From Micromussa lordhowensis (Eukaryota; Cnidaria; Anthozoa; Scleractinia; Lobophylliidae): a stretch of 64,000 nt of DNA. The notes beneath the pieces were generated by a model. It was not told the DNA's origin, ran no database searches, and was given only the letters and a program-made list of their open reading frames with translations. A program made the translations under genes and the position numbers. The stretch spans positions 435,701 through 499,700 of the forward strand of contig OZ026605.1 of the NCBI GenBank assembly GCA_964020085.1. The letters run 5' to 3'. Shown one piece after another: positions 23,718 to 36,094 of this stretch (its first letter is position 1; each line of letters starts with the position of its first letter).

Positions 23718-24052
23718 CCGAGTTAACTAATCGCTTGTCAGCATAACCACTGATCGATTATGAGGTAAACATACAATCTTATTGGCTACACAAGGGCCGT
23801 GTATCGACAGAAGACAACAGGATGTGGTCAATTATTGAAAATATTTTAACGTTGCGTTAGAAGATAAGCGATTACCGATTGAAGGTCCGCTCTCAGTTTC
23901 CTACGAAAACATAGACTTAACGGACGTTTTCGTGAAATTTCCGAAATAAATATCTTATTTTTCGAGGCTTGAGTTACTTCAGTATAACTCGTGTTTTTCG
24001 TGTTTTTTAGACCATATAACATGATCCTTGGTCAAGTGAATTAACTCACCGA

Positions 24053-24246
24053 GCACAATCGAACGCAATCCATTGGACTGCGTTCGACTGAGTTCGGTTG
24101 CCGAACACAATCGAATGGATTGAGTCGGTTCGGTTCGATTAGTTCGATTGAGTTCGATTGGTTCGGAAATCGAACTCACACAAAGTTTGGTGTTGGATTT
24201 GGTTCGATTGACGAACTAAATCCAACTCATCCCAAGGTTCGTTTGA
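24053..24246. repeat. TTCGATT/AATCGAAC element, copy B
   Basis: Dense tandem-like runs of AATCGAAC and its complement GTTCGATT with partial palindromy, and the same ATCGAACTCACACAAA block as copy A. Minus-strand frames over it have no gene character. Confidence 0.65.
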
Positions 24247-25958
24247 CTCAGTATGCCAGGTATTTGTAGCGGATATAACGCGCGCTCTGATTGGCTGATT
24301 CTAGGGCATTATTCTCCCTTATTATATGGCTGTGTCTCACAAGGACTGGGAACTACCGAATTCACGAATTTGATTGGCTGAAATCCATATTGGAAGCGGT
24401 CTAGTTTTTCCCATCTAGACCGGCATCTAGACCGGTAAAAAAGTTGCGGTGAGAAAGTTGCAAACTGAAATGCAAAAATGTTGACTATTTTCTTCTAACA
24501 ATATTTATTTACGGAAGTGCCAAAAAGCCCGATGAGAAAAAAAAGTAAAGAGGGCGAGCCAACTTTGGCAGAATTAAGTTCAGCTCATCGCTGTTCGCAA
24601 GCCACATGTCAGTTAGTACAAACCAGTTATATCAAACGAATCAAATTGTTATTGTTTGCCATATAATAAACATCTTATTAAGGGGGTCTTATACAAAAAA
24701 AAAGATGTTTTTAGCAAAAAAACTCTGTGGAACAGTTTTGGCACCACGTTTAAAGACTTTGCACTCTGACTTCAAAAATGACTATTTTCAGGTCACATGC
24801 CTCAATAGTTAATGAATGACTAGCTCCTAAGTGTTAAAAATTGTGTTCATTACAAACACGATAACTTACTAATGGATGGTTCGAGAAGCATGCAATTCAG
24901 TTCATGCTGTCCACAAGCAGGTTGTCCAGGAGCCAAACCTCAGAAAGCAGTGTTTCGAGGGATTTTATCTCGTAAAATTGGGAAAAAGGTTTCTAATATT
25001 AACTAATATTAAATGTATTAACTGAATAACAGGGATAGAATTTCATTAATTGCAAATTTTGGAGGTTTGCCTCCTAGATAACTGTGTTCTTTACCAATGT
25101 TGAAAATCTGACAACATTCGGTTAAAACCCTGTAAAGATATCGTGCGTGAAATATTGGCTTTAAAGTTTGTCTTCGGTCTCTGAGAACCCAAATTGGCCC
25201 TGTGAACGGGAAGGGGGGTTAAAGGAAAGGGGAAGGGGGTATATCGAAAGGGTTTACATGAATGTTTCATTGAATACGCGAATACACACCAGTCATAGAA
25301 ATGTTAAACAAGTATAAGGAGCGTACAAGATGGCACAGGAAACAAAGTTCGGGACCATGATGCAAAATTCTCATGAGTACACATCTCTAAAGCTTTTCTG
25401 TAAAGTATCATTAAAATGTACTAGATTGAATACATTTTGTGAGTACTTTTAGACTGTAAACAATGGTTGCTATGGGTGTTGCTATGTTGAAATAGTGTGT
25501 CAGTGTGCGAATTTCTTAATTTAAACATACATCAAGGAGTAATTACAGCAAAATCGTTTCAACATACGATTAACAATTGGTCAGGGATGGTGAATCTTCA
25601 TGTTTCGAAAAAATGTTTTTTTGGGGAAATATCCAAATATCAGAGTATAAGACCACCTTAACCGAGCTTAGTCGGTCTGTATGGGAGAATCTTGACCTCA
25701 GTCGTGTGTACAGACCTCACTGCGTTCGGTCTGTACTCACGACTTCACTCTCGGTTAATAATTAGTTAGGAATGGACCTCAAATTCTCTCACTCATTCAC
25801 CCCCTCCATCTGATTCTGTTAAACAAAAAATTAATGAATTAAACCTGCATTAAACTTTCTAGGCTTGCTTTTGTCCCCAAAGGTTCTGTGCAAATGCTAA
25901 GTAGAGGGGTAGACACAGGCGGAAATAACTTTCTTATTTAACAAACAAAACAACAAGG
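24247..25958. other. Intergenic stretch with G-rich and palindromic pieces
   Basis: No gene. It holds a purine-rich G-run stretch at about 25203-25240 and a small palindromic segment at about 25650-25760 (ACCGAGCTTAGTCGGTCTGT and related repeats). Confidence 0.45.
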
Positions 25959-26069
25959 CCTAAGCCGTGTATTACACTGTGATAAAACACGACGGGCATT
26001 TGAGAACACGAGGGAAATGTAGAAAACACGAGCCGTAGTGTTTTATCACAGTGCAATACACGGATTAGG
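25959..26069. mobile_element. Hairpin MITE
   Basis: The left arm CCTAAGCCGTGTATTACACT at 25959 continues through GTGATAAAACAC. The right arm GTGTTTTATCACAGTGCAAT continues to CACGGATTAGG at 26069. Near-perfect arms of about 32 bp around a short centre. Confidence 0.7.
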
Positions 26070-26098
26070 TTGATAATAATACACATAAAAAAATACTC

Positions 26099-26131
<33 letters not shown>

Positions 26132-26208
26132 TGTAACTCGAATGCGAAAAAAATGGCAATTTCCGGCAATTTTTCTGCGCAAATGTTTCATGTTTGTGTT
26201 ATTAATAA

Positions 26209-26360
26209 GTAATCATACGGTTTTTCTCGTTCAATTTGAAATTAATTTGCACTTGTGAGTTTTTCAGAAAGCTGAAATTGCACTCGCCCAAGCCGCTCGT
26301 TTTGAAAAACTCACTCGTGCAAATTAATTCCAAATTGAACTCGAAACCGTATGATTACCT
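26209..26360. mobile_element. Hairpin MITE with about 55-bp arms
   Basis: The left arm opens AGTAATCATACGGTTT and the right arm closes ACCGTATGATTACCT. Pairing extends inward through CAATTTGAAATTAATTTGCA and its near complement to GAGTTTTTC / GAAAAACTC. Confidence 0.75.
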
Positions 26361-27060
26361 ATACTAATTCAAAGGAATTTTTGCACTCGAACAAGTTAAG
26401 TGTGGCTAATTTGAAATCATACAAAATAATTAAATTGGCAGAAATCGACTGGGGAAGAGATATTTAAGGAAACGCACGTTATGTACTCCAGTGTTATTAT
26501 TGAACGTACTCCCCGAGAGCTATGAGAAAACAATAAGCTCCTTGGCAGTCAATAGCGGTTCGAGATCATTACACGAGATACATCGTTGTGCTTTGTAAGC
26601 GACGGACAATTATTTTTTAAGGGGGATGGGGTAGGCAATTTTCTGGGGAGTAAAATGTTTTTCTTACCTTTTTTGGGGCAGTAGCTTGTGCACAACTTTC
26701 AAGTCAAATACACAGGACCTGGATATTAGAAAGCACTTGCTTTTCCAGCACGTTTTGCTTTGCAGGATTCTTAAATTGCGCCTAGTAGAACGCATGCACT
26801 CATCTTCAGTTCTTGAATTTCAAATGACTTACATCAGAAAGAATTGAATCAGGGCAGGCTTCTATATTCAGAAGAGGGCTCTAAGAGCTATCTGATTTTT
26901 GTAAGAATATTGTTTTTCCTGCCAGGGCTGAAGATTCCTATTTTTTTCCGATTTTAGCTTCGATGGCCTAAGAGCAAGAGTTTATATGACCAATCTGTTT
27001 TCGAATGTATCTGGTGTCGGGATGGTGTTTAAGGTGGTTCGAAATAGTTTTCATTTTCCC

Positions 27061-27141
27061 GAGACAAGTTAGCCTGCGAAAACAACCGTTCTTCTTCGCT
27101 CCCGAAGAAGGACGGCTGTTTTCGCAGGCTAGAGACAAGTT
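27061..27141. mobile_element. Palindromic micro-element with 10-bp target duplication
   Basis: A 61-bp palindrome (27071-27131; AGCCTGCGAAAAC...GTTTTCGCAGGCT) has the same 10 bases, GAGACAAGTT, on both sides (27061-27070 and 27132-27141). It looks like a recent insertion. Confidence 0.65.
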
Positions 27142-28211
27142 CACAAATTCTTTTCTAAATTATGTTTGGTTCATCGTATCACTATGAAATTTGGCACAGA
27201 AATAAAAGAAACATCATAGATTCATTACATGACATTCATTTCAGAAAACCTGTTACCATAGCAACCATATGACGCATTCAGTTGAGCCCCTAAAATCGAA
27301 ATCTATTATCTTTTTTAAAAAATTGGTCGGTGAAATCTTCTCAAACTGCAATATTATATGTCACCAGAAATGACCTTCAAAATATTTTAGTTTAAAAAAA
27401 ATCTGTAAATTATTCCTTTTCGGTTTTATTGTTAATTTTAAATTAATCTTATTCTTAAAATATTCTTAATATTTCGCAAATTTCAGCCAGCGTTGACATT
27501 CTCACAAACCATATTAAGCGTACGCCCATTACGTTATATAATAAGATCGCCTGGCCTTTTTTTTTCATGAACAGGCCTTTTCAATTGTTTCACGTGACGG
27601 TACACGTGAATGTGTTCGACTCCCAGCTCACGTGTGGTGACTGAAACATGACACGCAGTATCTTCTTCAACGGACCACCTCGGACTTTAAGTGAGGAGTG
27701 TCGCGTGACCTGCGATCTGGGGTTCTTCTTTGGGCCAAAACGAACGCCTGATCGCAGGTTTAAGTTTCGCGGAAAACGGAAGGCGGAAGTCGGTTGCGTG
27801 TTAAATCTCGAAAAAGGGAAAAAAGATTGAACACGGCACGAACGTTAGCAGAGCTAGGCTTTCGCTAGATCAATGGCGTCAATCGATAGTCTTTACGCGC
27901 AGAAATTCGTTTACCACATGTTCACATCACCTCTTCCCACGGGAAGGATTAATTGGCTGGGTGGTGTTTAAGGATGTCAGTGACAAATATGATTCGGATT
28001 GCGTGAACTTCTCTTAGATGCAAAAGCTCGAAGAAAACGTTGATGACCCGACCTACGCAGTCTGTTGGGTGTGGTTATCTTTCCGGGAGATGGGGGTGGG
28101 CTGTTGTTTTGTTGTTCTAAATTAGTAAAACCACGTAATTCCCTGAGCGGGTTTGGTTATCAAGCACGTTTGCATGCCTTGGTGCTTATTAAATTTTTGG
28201 ACCTTGAGAGT

Positions 28212-28467
28212 GGGCGCTTATTCGAAGCTGGGCATTTTATTTTTCAGCTAGTAATATGTTTATTTTGCAACAAAACGTGACGATGTGCCAAAGCATAATT
28301 TTTACTGTTCAATAATTACCAATTCTCCTCTTGTGGGATTAATTTTTTTTGCGGGCGGGGGGAGGGGGGGGGGGCTAGGTGGGTGAAAGGCTGGGGGGCT
28401 TATTCGAGGCCTAGGCCCTGGGCATAGGTGGGCGCGTTATTCGAAGTTGGGCACTTCGAATAAATGC
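28212..28467. repeat. TTATTCGAAG repeat region with G-rich core
   Basis: GGGCGCTTATTCGAAGCTGG at 28212 recurs as GGGCGCGTTATTCGAAGTTG at 28430. Between them, 28351-28399 holds many G runs (up to 12 Gs) that could form a G-quadruplex. Confidence 0.5.
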
Positions 28468-28850
28468 GATATATTGATTTAGCTGTAATGCGTTCAGTTC
28501 TGGCAATCTAGGCTAATTTTGTCTAACTGGAGTATGTTTTTCTTTTATGTGACGGAATCGTTGGCTAGTTTGAGACTATACCGTTACATCTTTTATGTGG
28601 TATTCGTGTATGTGGAATTGAGCGTACATCACTAAAGATGTTTTTCCGTGTAATTATGAAATTTGAGGCTTTTCTATCTTTTCCGTGTGTGTTACGATTA
28701 AGTCAACTGTCTTGAGGAAAGAAGGCCTATCTCCTTTCAGCTATTGCACGTTCTATCTTAAGCAATATAGAATATTGAAAAATGTATAGGTACATTAGGC
28801 CTACGTCGCGAAATTTGCCTTCACATCTCCTGTCGTCACAGTTAGCGGAA

Positions 28851-28955
28851 ATGACGACAACTCATGTGACCTATGTGGTAAACACGGTGTTTTGTTTCAT
28901 GAACCTGGCCGGCGCTTCCAGTCATAAGGTGGTTTCTTTTGCTGCTGTGTATCAG
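28851..28955 (+). other. Possible first coding exon with signal-peptide-like start
   Basis: ATG at 28851 opens 35 codons, with a hydrophobic stretch after M-T-T-T-H (V-T-Y-V-V-N-T-V-F-C-F-M), up to a perfect donor CAG|GTAAGT at 28956, phase 0. No convincing partner exon was found downstream, so this may be chance. Confidence 0.25.
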
Positions 28956-30341
28956 GTAAGTTCTCTTCCTTGTTGATCAGCATTGACTGAATTTTTTATT
29001 CTTGGTAAAGAGCAATTTATTGTACAACTTGGCGTGTAACTTAGATTGAAATCTTAACCAGAAGTATCTCGCCCAAGGACAAAAAAAATTCTTGAGAACT
29101 GAAATGGCCTTGACACACAGCGAGTGCTCATATATCATGGTGTTTTAAATACCATGCGCTCCCAAGTCTAATTCAAAATATACTGCTATTTACAGCATTC
29201 GCGGGTTATATAATTTCCTTATTGACTTCCTTTTAAAGTGAAAATTTGTGAAGCACTGCGGTTTAAGGCCGCGTCGCTTCATGACCTTGGTTGCAACTTT
29301 TAGAGAGCGTCTCAATGAACTCGTTCCTATTGACGTATAAATTGGGTGAAATAACACAGATGCCATGGCGTACGAACGTGTAGGAGGCTCTTTGGCATAA
29401 ATAAGAATACTGAAGGTGTGTTTTGTGGTTTAGCATACGTGATGTGCATTTCCAGTTTTTCTGCTCAAGGTCATTTTCAGTCGGAGTCATTTTGTTTGCC
29501 CTAAAACGAAATCTCGTACGCCTCTTTTCGCGTTCTCTAGTTAACGCATCTTATTTCTCAAGAGCTTTTAACAATTAATCACCAGTGACCTAATGACTCT
29601 TGTAACGGTATTGTTCCGCGACAGCACAGCGGAGGGTAACGGAAGTGAATATAAGTGACAAAAAATATCTGGAATGCTAAGTTATTTCTTCTAAAATTCT
29701 GGCACTGGCAGCTGGTGTTCAAAGCATACCACATACAACTTTGTCTCCCGGCATAGATTTTATGACTACTCTGCGACAAAAGTATTTTTAAAACGTGCAC
29801 CCCAACGTTGTTGCGCGTTGTTTGACGACCGGCTAAGACTTCATCATAAATTACATTTCTAGGACGAACTCTTTTATAGCTATGGCGTACTGATAACAGT
29901 GCTCTTAACCCTCTCAACAACCCCGGGGGAATTTCTTTCATCTTAATGGACCCTTAAAACGTGCGTGACAGCCGAGGAAAGATAGAGAAGATATTCTCGA
30001 TTCCAAACTGATCTATCGGACTGGGAACATGACGTGTGCGGGGCAGTTGTGCAAAAGGTTGTCAATGAAAACCGAGGTTAAAAAGTGTTGATATGTTAGT
30101 GACAGTAGAGTTAGAATGAGGCTTTGTAAGACAGCAATGCTCGTAGGACTCAAAGATAAAGTTCAGTCACAAGGAATTCCACGTCACATGTACGCCGGTG
30201 AAGTCCGCTGTCAAACATCGCAAATAGTGTTTCATTAATATTGCGAGGAACGATATTTTCATTTAATAAATAAAGAAATTGCAATACATGGAGAGGAAGC
30301 CACATCAGCCTTACCCTGTAGCTGGTTTCCATGCGGGTCAT
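28956..30341. other. Stretch without a supported gene
   Basis: A 120-codon minus-strand frame (29579-29941) contains a Cys-Gln-Cys but has no signal peptide and continues well past it; it is not supported as a gene. Confidence 0.35.
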
Positions 30342-30470
30342 CTATCCTGGTCGAATTGGAATTTGGAGATGTTGGTTTTCGTGGAGGGAGGTTAAAATCG
30401 GGAAACCCGAATAAAACCCTCGGAGCACGGCGAGAACCAACAGCAAACTCAACCCACATATGAGCCACAT
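30342..30470 (-). CDS. Short ORF with a strong signal-peptide-like start (42 residues)
   Basis: The minus-strand ATG at 30470 opens M-W-L-I-C-G-L-S-L-L-L-V-L-A-V-L-R-G, a classic signal-peptide profile. About 24 further residues follow, ending I-P-I-R-P-G before TAG at 30342-30344. A C-terminal Gly could serve as an amide donor in a peptide precursor, but there is no preceding basic cleavage site, the Kozak context is weak and no promoter is evident. It may equally be chance. Confidence 0.22.
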   Translation of the reverse strand: MWLICGLSLLLVLAVLRGFYSGFPILTSLHENQHLQIPIRPG

Positions 30471-30741
30471 TGGTGTCCTTTCTACCCAATCGGTGAAAAC
30501 GAGATTTCAACTCCCTCAGACTAACGAATCTCTCTACCTGTAAATGCTACGCAAGCGCTCATCCGAACAAAATTGTTTCGTCAAATAGCCCCGACCAGAC
30601 CTTATTGCCCTATCGTCTAACACTTCAAAATATTTTAGTTAAGTTCCAAAAATAAATCGTAGTAAATTAGCAGGATACTGGTTAAGTAACTAGTTCTGAT
30701 GAGTAAGAGCAATAACTAAGGTCAGCGTGAAATCCCGATCA

Positions 30742-30749
30742 TATATAAA
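30742..30749 (+). promoter_or_regulatory. TATA box of the decayed knot gene
   Basis: TATATAAA about 100 bases before the ATG at 30841. This is the same spacing as in the intact genes at 57511 and 61897. Confidence 0.4.
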
Positions 30750-30840
30750 CCCCAGCAGTTATGTTTATCTTAAGAGTTCATTCTCTCAGAGTGCTATAAT
30801 AGTACAACAAATCCTTCCAGAGTGCTTGCGTGAGATCATC

Positions 30841-31268
30841 ATGGAGACAGTATCCAGTCCAATACTTAGAAAATATTGGACCGGTAATAAAACAATCTGA
30901 TTGACTGATACTAGTTATTGGCCCTCGAAACTAAGTTAGTCGTGTAATAAGTTAATCGATCACATTGCTGCCGCGATGTTAAAATTAGCAATGGGAACAT
31001 CAGCACGCTTTCTTAAAAACATTTATTGCTCTTTCTAAACATGACAAAGTAAAATAAGCATCTTTCTTCTCTCAAGTTTCGATACTTGACGCTTTCTCTC
31101 ACTCGATTCCTGTTGTGTTTGAGTCAAACCTCTTGACTTGACACTCGATGTTTACAGGAAACAAATATCTAAGTAAAGTGTTCACTTTGTGTAGGTGGTC
31201 CCAATATATTTCATGGGGCGTATTACGCATGTCAACAAGACTTGTTTGTGTTTTGCGAATGTACTTAG
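30841..31268 (+). pseudogene. Decayed cystine-knot family member
   Basis: A TATA box, then ATG at 30841 with codons M-E-T-V (compare M-E-T-I in the gene at 57511). Exactly seven codons on, where a donor is expected, the sequence reads ATACTT instead of GTAAGT. A TTTCTTCTCTCAAG acceptor precedes 31077. From there one frame runs 64 codons: a hydrophobic signal-peptide-like start (F-R-Y-L-T-L-S-L), TGA at 31134-31136, TAA at 31170-31172, then a Cys-rich end closing C-E-C-T and TAG. The Cys-x-Cys end one residue before the stop, the mini-exon and the short intron match the family. Two in-frame stops, a lost donor and a short Cys domain mark it as a pseudogene. Confidence 0.5.
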
Positions 31269-32369
31269 GGTGGCGACAAGTTTTTTTTCATTATTTTGCT
31301 CAGAACAATTCAGTACCGCACAGCTAGCTTGCAATGGGCCAGATTGTTCAAACTTTAGAAGGAGTAGTAGATTATGCAAGTCGGTAAGTGTTATTTTACT
31401 GCATATCATCCGAATAGCGTTACTTAACATTTAAATTTAGTTTTAGAAGAGAAGTTGTAGCAATGTACGTTTTCAGTTACCCCTCTTTGAACACTTAATT
31501 TAATATTTTGAGTGAGTAAAATGACGCTTGTAATATTAATGAAAGTGTTTTAAAAGAACAAACAAGTTAAAGAACCATATTTGTCGAGACACCTCGATTG
31601 ATTACTCTATTAAGCCCAGTGCATATATCGTCAGAGACGTTATTTTATTCAGTTGGATAACTCATTGCCAATGTAATATCGACCGCTAAAACTCGTAGTA
31701 AGGCGACTTCATTCTTAATTGCAATCTTTAAAGCAAAGAAACACTTGACATACATCGACAAGTAATCAAAAGGCTATACAAGAAAGTTATTGTTCTAGAG
31801 TCATCAGGCATAATTGAGCGAACGAAGAATGCGAATTTCCAACCGAACAACAAACCTGCTACACCGGGTTGAGAGAGAAACGATGGTTCAATTTTAAGGC
31901 AAGGAACAGTGCTTCCCAGAAAAACCTGCTACGTCACGAATTACGCATGCGTGATGTGGAACAGATCATAGGAGATGGGGAAATACATTTTGTCACTTCG
32001 TTTGAGGAGCAGTTCTTGTTTAACTGACACAACGCGAAAGAAGAAGGTTGACTAAAGCCGTCAAACAAATTTTACGCCAAATTAAAACGTCGTCTATTTC
32101 AGTTAAATAGGGGAAATAAACGAACAATAGTGAATTTTGAGTTTTCGATTGAATGATTAAGGATTTTATTAGACGTTTATTGCTTATAATTGATTGTGTT
32201 GTAGTCATTATAATAAAATGCGATATAGCTATGACATTGAGAATATTGGCCCGCGCCTAAACTATGAACGTCACTGGGAACACATTGACCTCCTCTCTCG
32301 AAACCTCCGTCCGAATGACCGGACGGTTAAGATATTGAGCTAACATTTCACTGGAACAATTTTTTCATT

Positions 32370-32535
32370 CTTATATTGATCAATTAATTTCCCTGATTTC
32401 CTGTGGTTTCTAGCTCCAAAGTCAGCAGTCGTTGAAACAGAAACTTCGCTTAAGTACTTACTCTTTAGCAGGTGGTTCAATATATTTGATAGTGACGTAA
32501 TGTATGTCGGCACGCTTTGTTGATAGATGATGCAT
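32370..32535 (+). pseudogene. Weaker relic of the same knot exon
   Basis: The block around AGGTGGTTCAATATATTTGA aligns with AGGTGGTCCCAATATATTTC at 31194, and flanking similarity extends roughly 60 bases each way with small gaps. The reading frame is destroyed. It is likely a duplicated and further decayed copy of the 31-kb pseudogene. Confidence 0.35.
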
Positions 32536-35500
32536 GTCCTTCAGCATTAGGAAACGTGACTGAGTAAGTTTTGATAGTTTGTATTAAACTTTTTCAGGCC
32601 CTGACTTTCTTGAAACAGGTTAAGGTATAAGTCTGCATACGAGCCCGCCCGCCAAATGGTACATCAAGCTTATCTATACTTGTCACCGTCAAGTTATAGA
32701 AATTGGCTATAGATTTCTTATAGGCGTATGAAACGAATCATTATTTAGCGTATGAAACGAATCAGTATTTAGTTGGATAATTTAAGTGACTCGTTCGAAA
32801 AATTCGAATACAAATATTGATACTTGATTCTAAGTTCCGCTTTGGTCACTAATCAAACTAATGAAAGCAAAATAAACTCAGTGCAAACAATTTTAAAGGT
32901 TACCCAAGGCGTTGTAGTTCATAAACATCCGAAAGAAAATTTAACTTTCAAGCCTGTCGCTTTAAAACGTTGCGTTTTTAGATTTAATTTGTGGTTAGAT
33001 AACAATCAGAAACTTGAGAGGGTTTACGCGAATCCTGTGATAAAACTCTTCAAAAACCACGTACTACGAATTGCGTAGTTTTTGAACTGTTTTATTTTCA
33101 ATATTGTGTAAGTGATCTTCAAATCCCTGGTGCGATCAGACAACCACAACACCTCCTATTAAACACTAGCTTTGTTCGAGGTGCTTTGATCATTGTTTGG
33201 TAAAATACTACCCGGGAATTCGCGCTGTTCATTGGCTGCATGTTCGTGAAAAGCTTTTCTGCCAGTCGACGAAATAAAACAGGTATTTAATTTGTATTGT
33301 TTTCGACACATAAGACAATACTATAATCTCTACAAGGCTCTCATTTGCTATTTATGGCTACAGCGTTAATTAATGCGAAAAGCGAACTGAAAGAGAGTTG
33401 ACAACGTTTTGTTTCGCAACACGCTCGTTGAAGCTGCAACGCAAAGTGAAACGCGTCCTGTATGAAGCTTTACAGGAATATGGACAGTATTCGAGACCTT
33501 TTAGTATTTAGGTAGGTCTGTGCTTTGATTTTTCTAATTATCTATAGGGAAAAGGAAATTAGGAAAATAAGCCGCGGGCAAGTCAACTTTGCTTCGCGGG
33601 AAATGTCCGGCTTTACTTGAAACGTAGGAAAATTGTATTCATCGGATAGTTTTAGCTTTTCTAACCGAGTAGTCAGGTTTGCCAATATATTTCGGGCAAA
33701 AGGTTTGTGATTTTCTTTCAAAATGCATTGATGTGACTACAAAATCTTATTTTGCCTAGAAACCTTTCAATTAGGTTATAATTTCGGGAGAATCGGCTTC
33801 GAAAACGAACGAGTGCGATTGAGACACTAGTTTTGTCAGAATGTTTGTTTCTTTAGGACTGAATTAAACTTTATCTACGCTGTCAGTGATTTCAGTCGCA
33901 GCATATCGTACAATTCAGATAAATCTTTATTTCGGAAAACGCTTGCGACAACTTGCAATTTTAATAATCTGTTTTTCAAACTCGAGTTCTATACTAATAA
34001 TCCTTTCAGATCGCAGCGTGAGTTTCTGCTTCGCACATGCTGTGAGTTGACAGCTGTGATGCTTTTTAAGATTTGAATATTTCCTTGTTTTTCCAGGTTG
34101 AAACTAAAGCGATAATGTTTACCCTGCGTAGCATTAAATCTTGTTAAATACGCCATAACTTCAAATTGAATTTTTTTTCCAAGGATCTTTTTAAGAATCT
34201 CTCTTTTAGTGCACATTTTTCGAATAATGTGTGCTTTCAAAGATTACTCAGCATTTATGACTTTCCGAGAGTCGTGGAAAAGTCCTTCGCTCACTTCAAG
34301 CGACGTACATCACTGACCTTCCTTTCAATATCGGTGTTGAAGCCAAAACGGACGGTGAAGAACTTGAGCTCGATTCAATCTTACTTGTACAGTGGCACAG
34401 TTTTCCACGCATCAATCGGAACTTTACCTACATGTAAACAAGGAATTTCACTTGTCCAAAATTGATATATGTACTATTTTATTTTTCAATCGAGGCTCTG
34501 CAAGCTTCTGCAAGTTCGTAGTTTGAAATAGAAACATGTTGATTTTTATCGGTTTCTCGGTTACAACGCCTATGATAAGCGATAAATAATTTAGCCACGC
34601 TGAATTGTTTTCAAACAGTACCAGTTTTTCCTGATAAGCCCGGCCTTCGTCGAGAATGAACTACAAATTGAAAGGCCTTGAGCTGATCGTTCACAAAAGA
34701 GCTCAAATACTCCTGTGTTTCTATTACCATAAAAGTCGATAATTGGTTTACTTGCAACTCGTTAAGCATTTAGCAATGTGTCCGTAAGAAATTATGAAGG
34801 GAGCAAATGCAGTAAAACGTTGAAATTACATATATAAGAGAAGCGGGCCAAAATTAAAATTGAAAACAATTTGTTTTGATAATTGCGTTATAACCGTCAT
34901 TTCAATCAATAGGCATTTTACAAACGACCTGAATTTACATTCTTCCTAAATTTTTTAAGCCTTACAAGGTAATCGTTTCTAGCTAACACTATGGACTTTG
35001 CGCTACATAAAAATAACAAACTGCTAAGTGTAGAATAATCTGACCACCATTACTTTCACTTTCTGTGGGTTGCTTTCCACACCGAAGGCTGTTTTATTTT
35101 GTTTATTGATTTCATTTATTTAACACTTAGTCAAGTAACATGTACATCAACATTACTTGAAAGACTATACTAAACTTGGTCTTGAATTCTATCTGGGAAT
35201 TCTTGGTACGAAAAACGCGCTAAAGTGAAGCAAAATTCAAAAGTAAATAAAACATGTCGTAGCTGACGTAAACAAAAGACTGACCTCATTGCTATAGAAT
35301 TCAGCGCGAAACGCAAATAATCCAATAACTGTACGTGTGAATTTAGAAGAATGTAATTAACATTTCCTGTACATTCTGTGGCATGTAAAGATAATGATGT
35401 ACATCAACCCCAAAAAATTGGAAACACGCCTTTTGCAACAGATTGTTTCAAGGCCTTCTTCAGTTTACTCGATGATGTCATTTGCCCAGTTCAAAGATGA

Positions 35501-35780
35501 CATCAGGCAAAGCAATTTCACCAACCAGCCTTGTGTTTGAAATGCAAATTGCAAATGTTATCGTGGACAAATTCCCAAAGCAGCAAAGATGAAAAGAATA
35601 CCCTTGTGAAAACAACACCAAGGTACCTGAGGTTTGAGAAAATTTCTCGCAAACGAGGCTTGATGGTGAATTTTGAGCGTGTGACGTGTTCATGCCCTTG
35701 ATTCGATACCAGCTAAGAAGACAGTGCCGTTGTTTCGTCCAGGGTCGTTCATTATCCGAGCTTAAAGTTCCTTTGTTTTG
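32536..35780. other. Gene-poor stretch
   Basis: No supported gene. A 26-bp direct duplication (GCGTATGAAACGAATCA-core) lies at 32723-32774 upstream of this stretch. Frames at 32824-33078 and 34166-34465 (84 and 99 codons) show no domain. Confidence 0.4.
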
Positions 35781-35781
35781 C

Positions 35782-36094
35782 CTCGTCTATACTACGCCGG
35801 AGAAAATTTGAAAAACGGCGTTTCGCTCTGAAAACGCAACAAATGTTTTCCTTCCACACTGAAAATTTTGAATTTGCGTTTGTTGAAGATTACATGATTA
35901 CCGTGACGCCATCGTTTTCGAAAAGTTCTGGTTTTAAAATGTTTTCCGTCCACACTAGAACTAAAATCCGGCGTTTTCAAAGTTCTCCGGTTTGAAGAAT
36001 GTTTTGACGGATTAGTGTGGACGGTACGTCTATTAAACCGTAGAACAAAGTCTGCGTTTTCAAATTTCTCTGGTGCAATGTGGACGTGTCCTCA
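35782..36094. repeat. Dispersed repeat R2, copy 1 (GTCCACACT family)
   Basis: Shares many blocks with 51963-52335: TTTCGAAAAG-TC-G, AAAATGTT-TCCGTCCA-ACTA, TCCGGTTTGAAGA, GACGGATTAGTGTGGA and TTTCAAATTTC-CTGG. No coding capacity. Confidence 0.6.

Noticed and set aside
29579..29941. 120-codon minus-strand ORF with Cys-Gln-Cys
   Set aside because: No signal peptide, no basic site, the Cys-x-Cys is far from the stop, and the length is near the chance limit.
31195..31383. Exon-like block with an acceptor-like TTTGTGTAG and a GTAAGT donor, open in another frame
   Set aside because: The overlapping frame that ends C-E-C-T and continues from the 31077 acceptor explains the region better as a decayed knot exon.
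33660..33730. Third possible copy of the AGGT..CAATATATTTC block
   Set aside because: Similarity covers only about 20 bases and flanks do not align.
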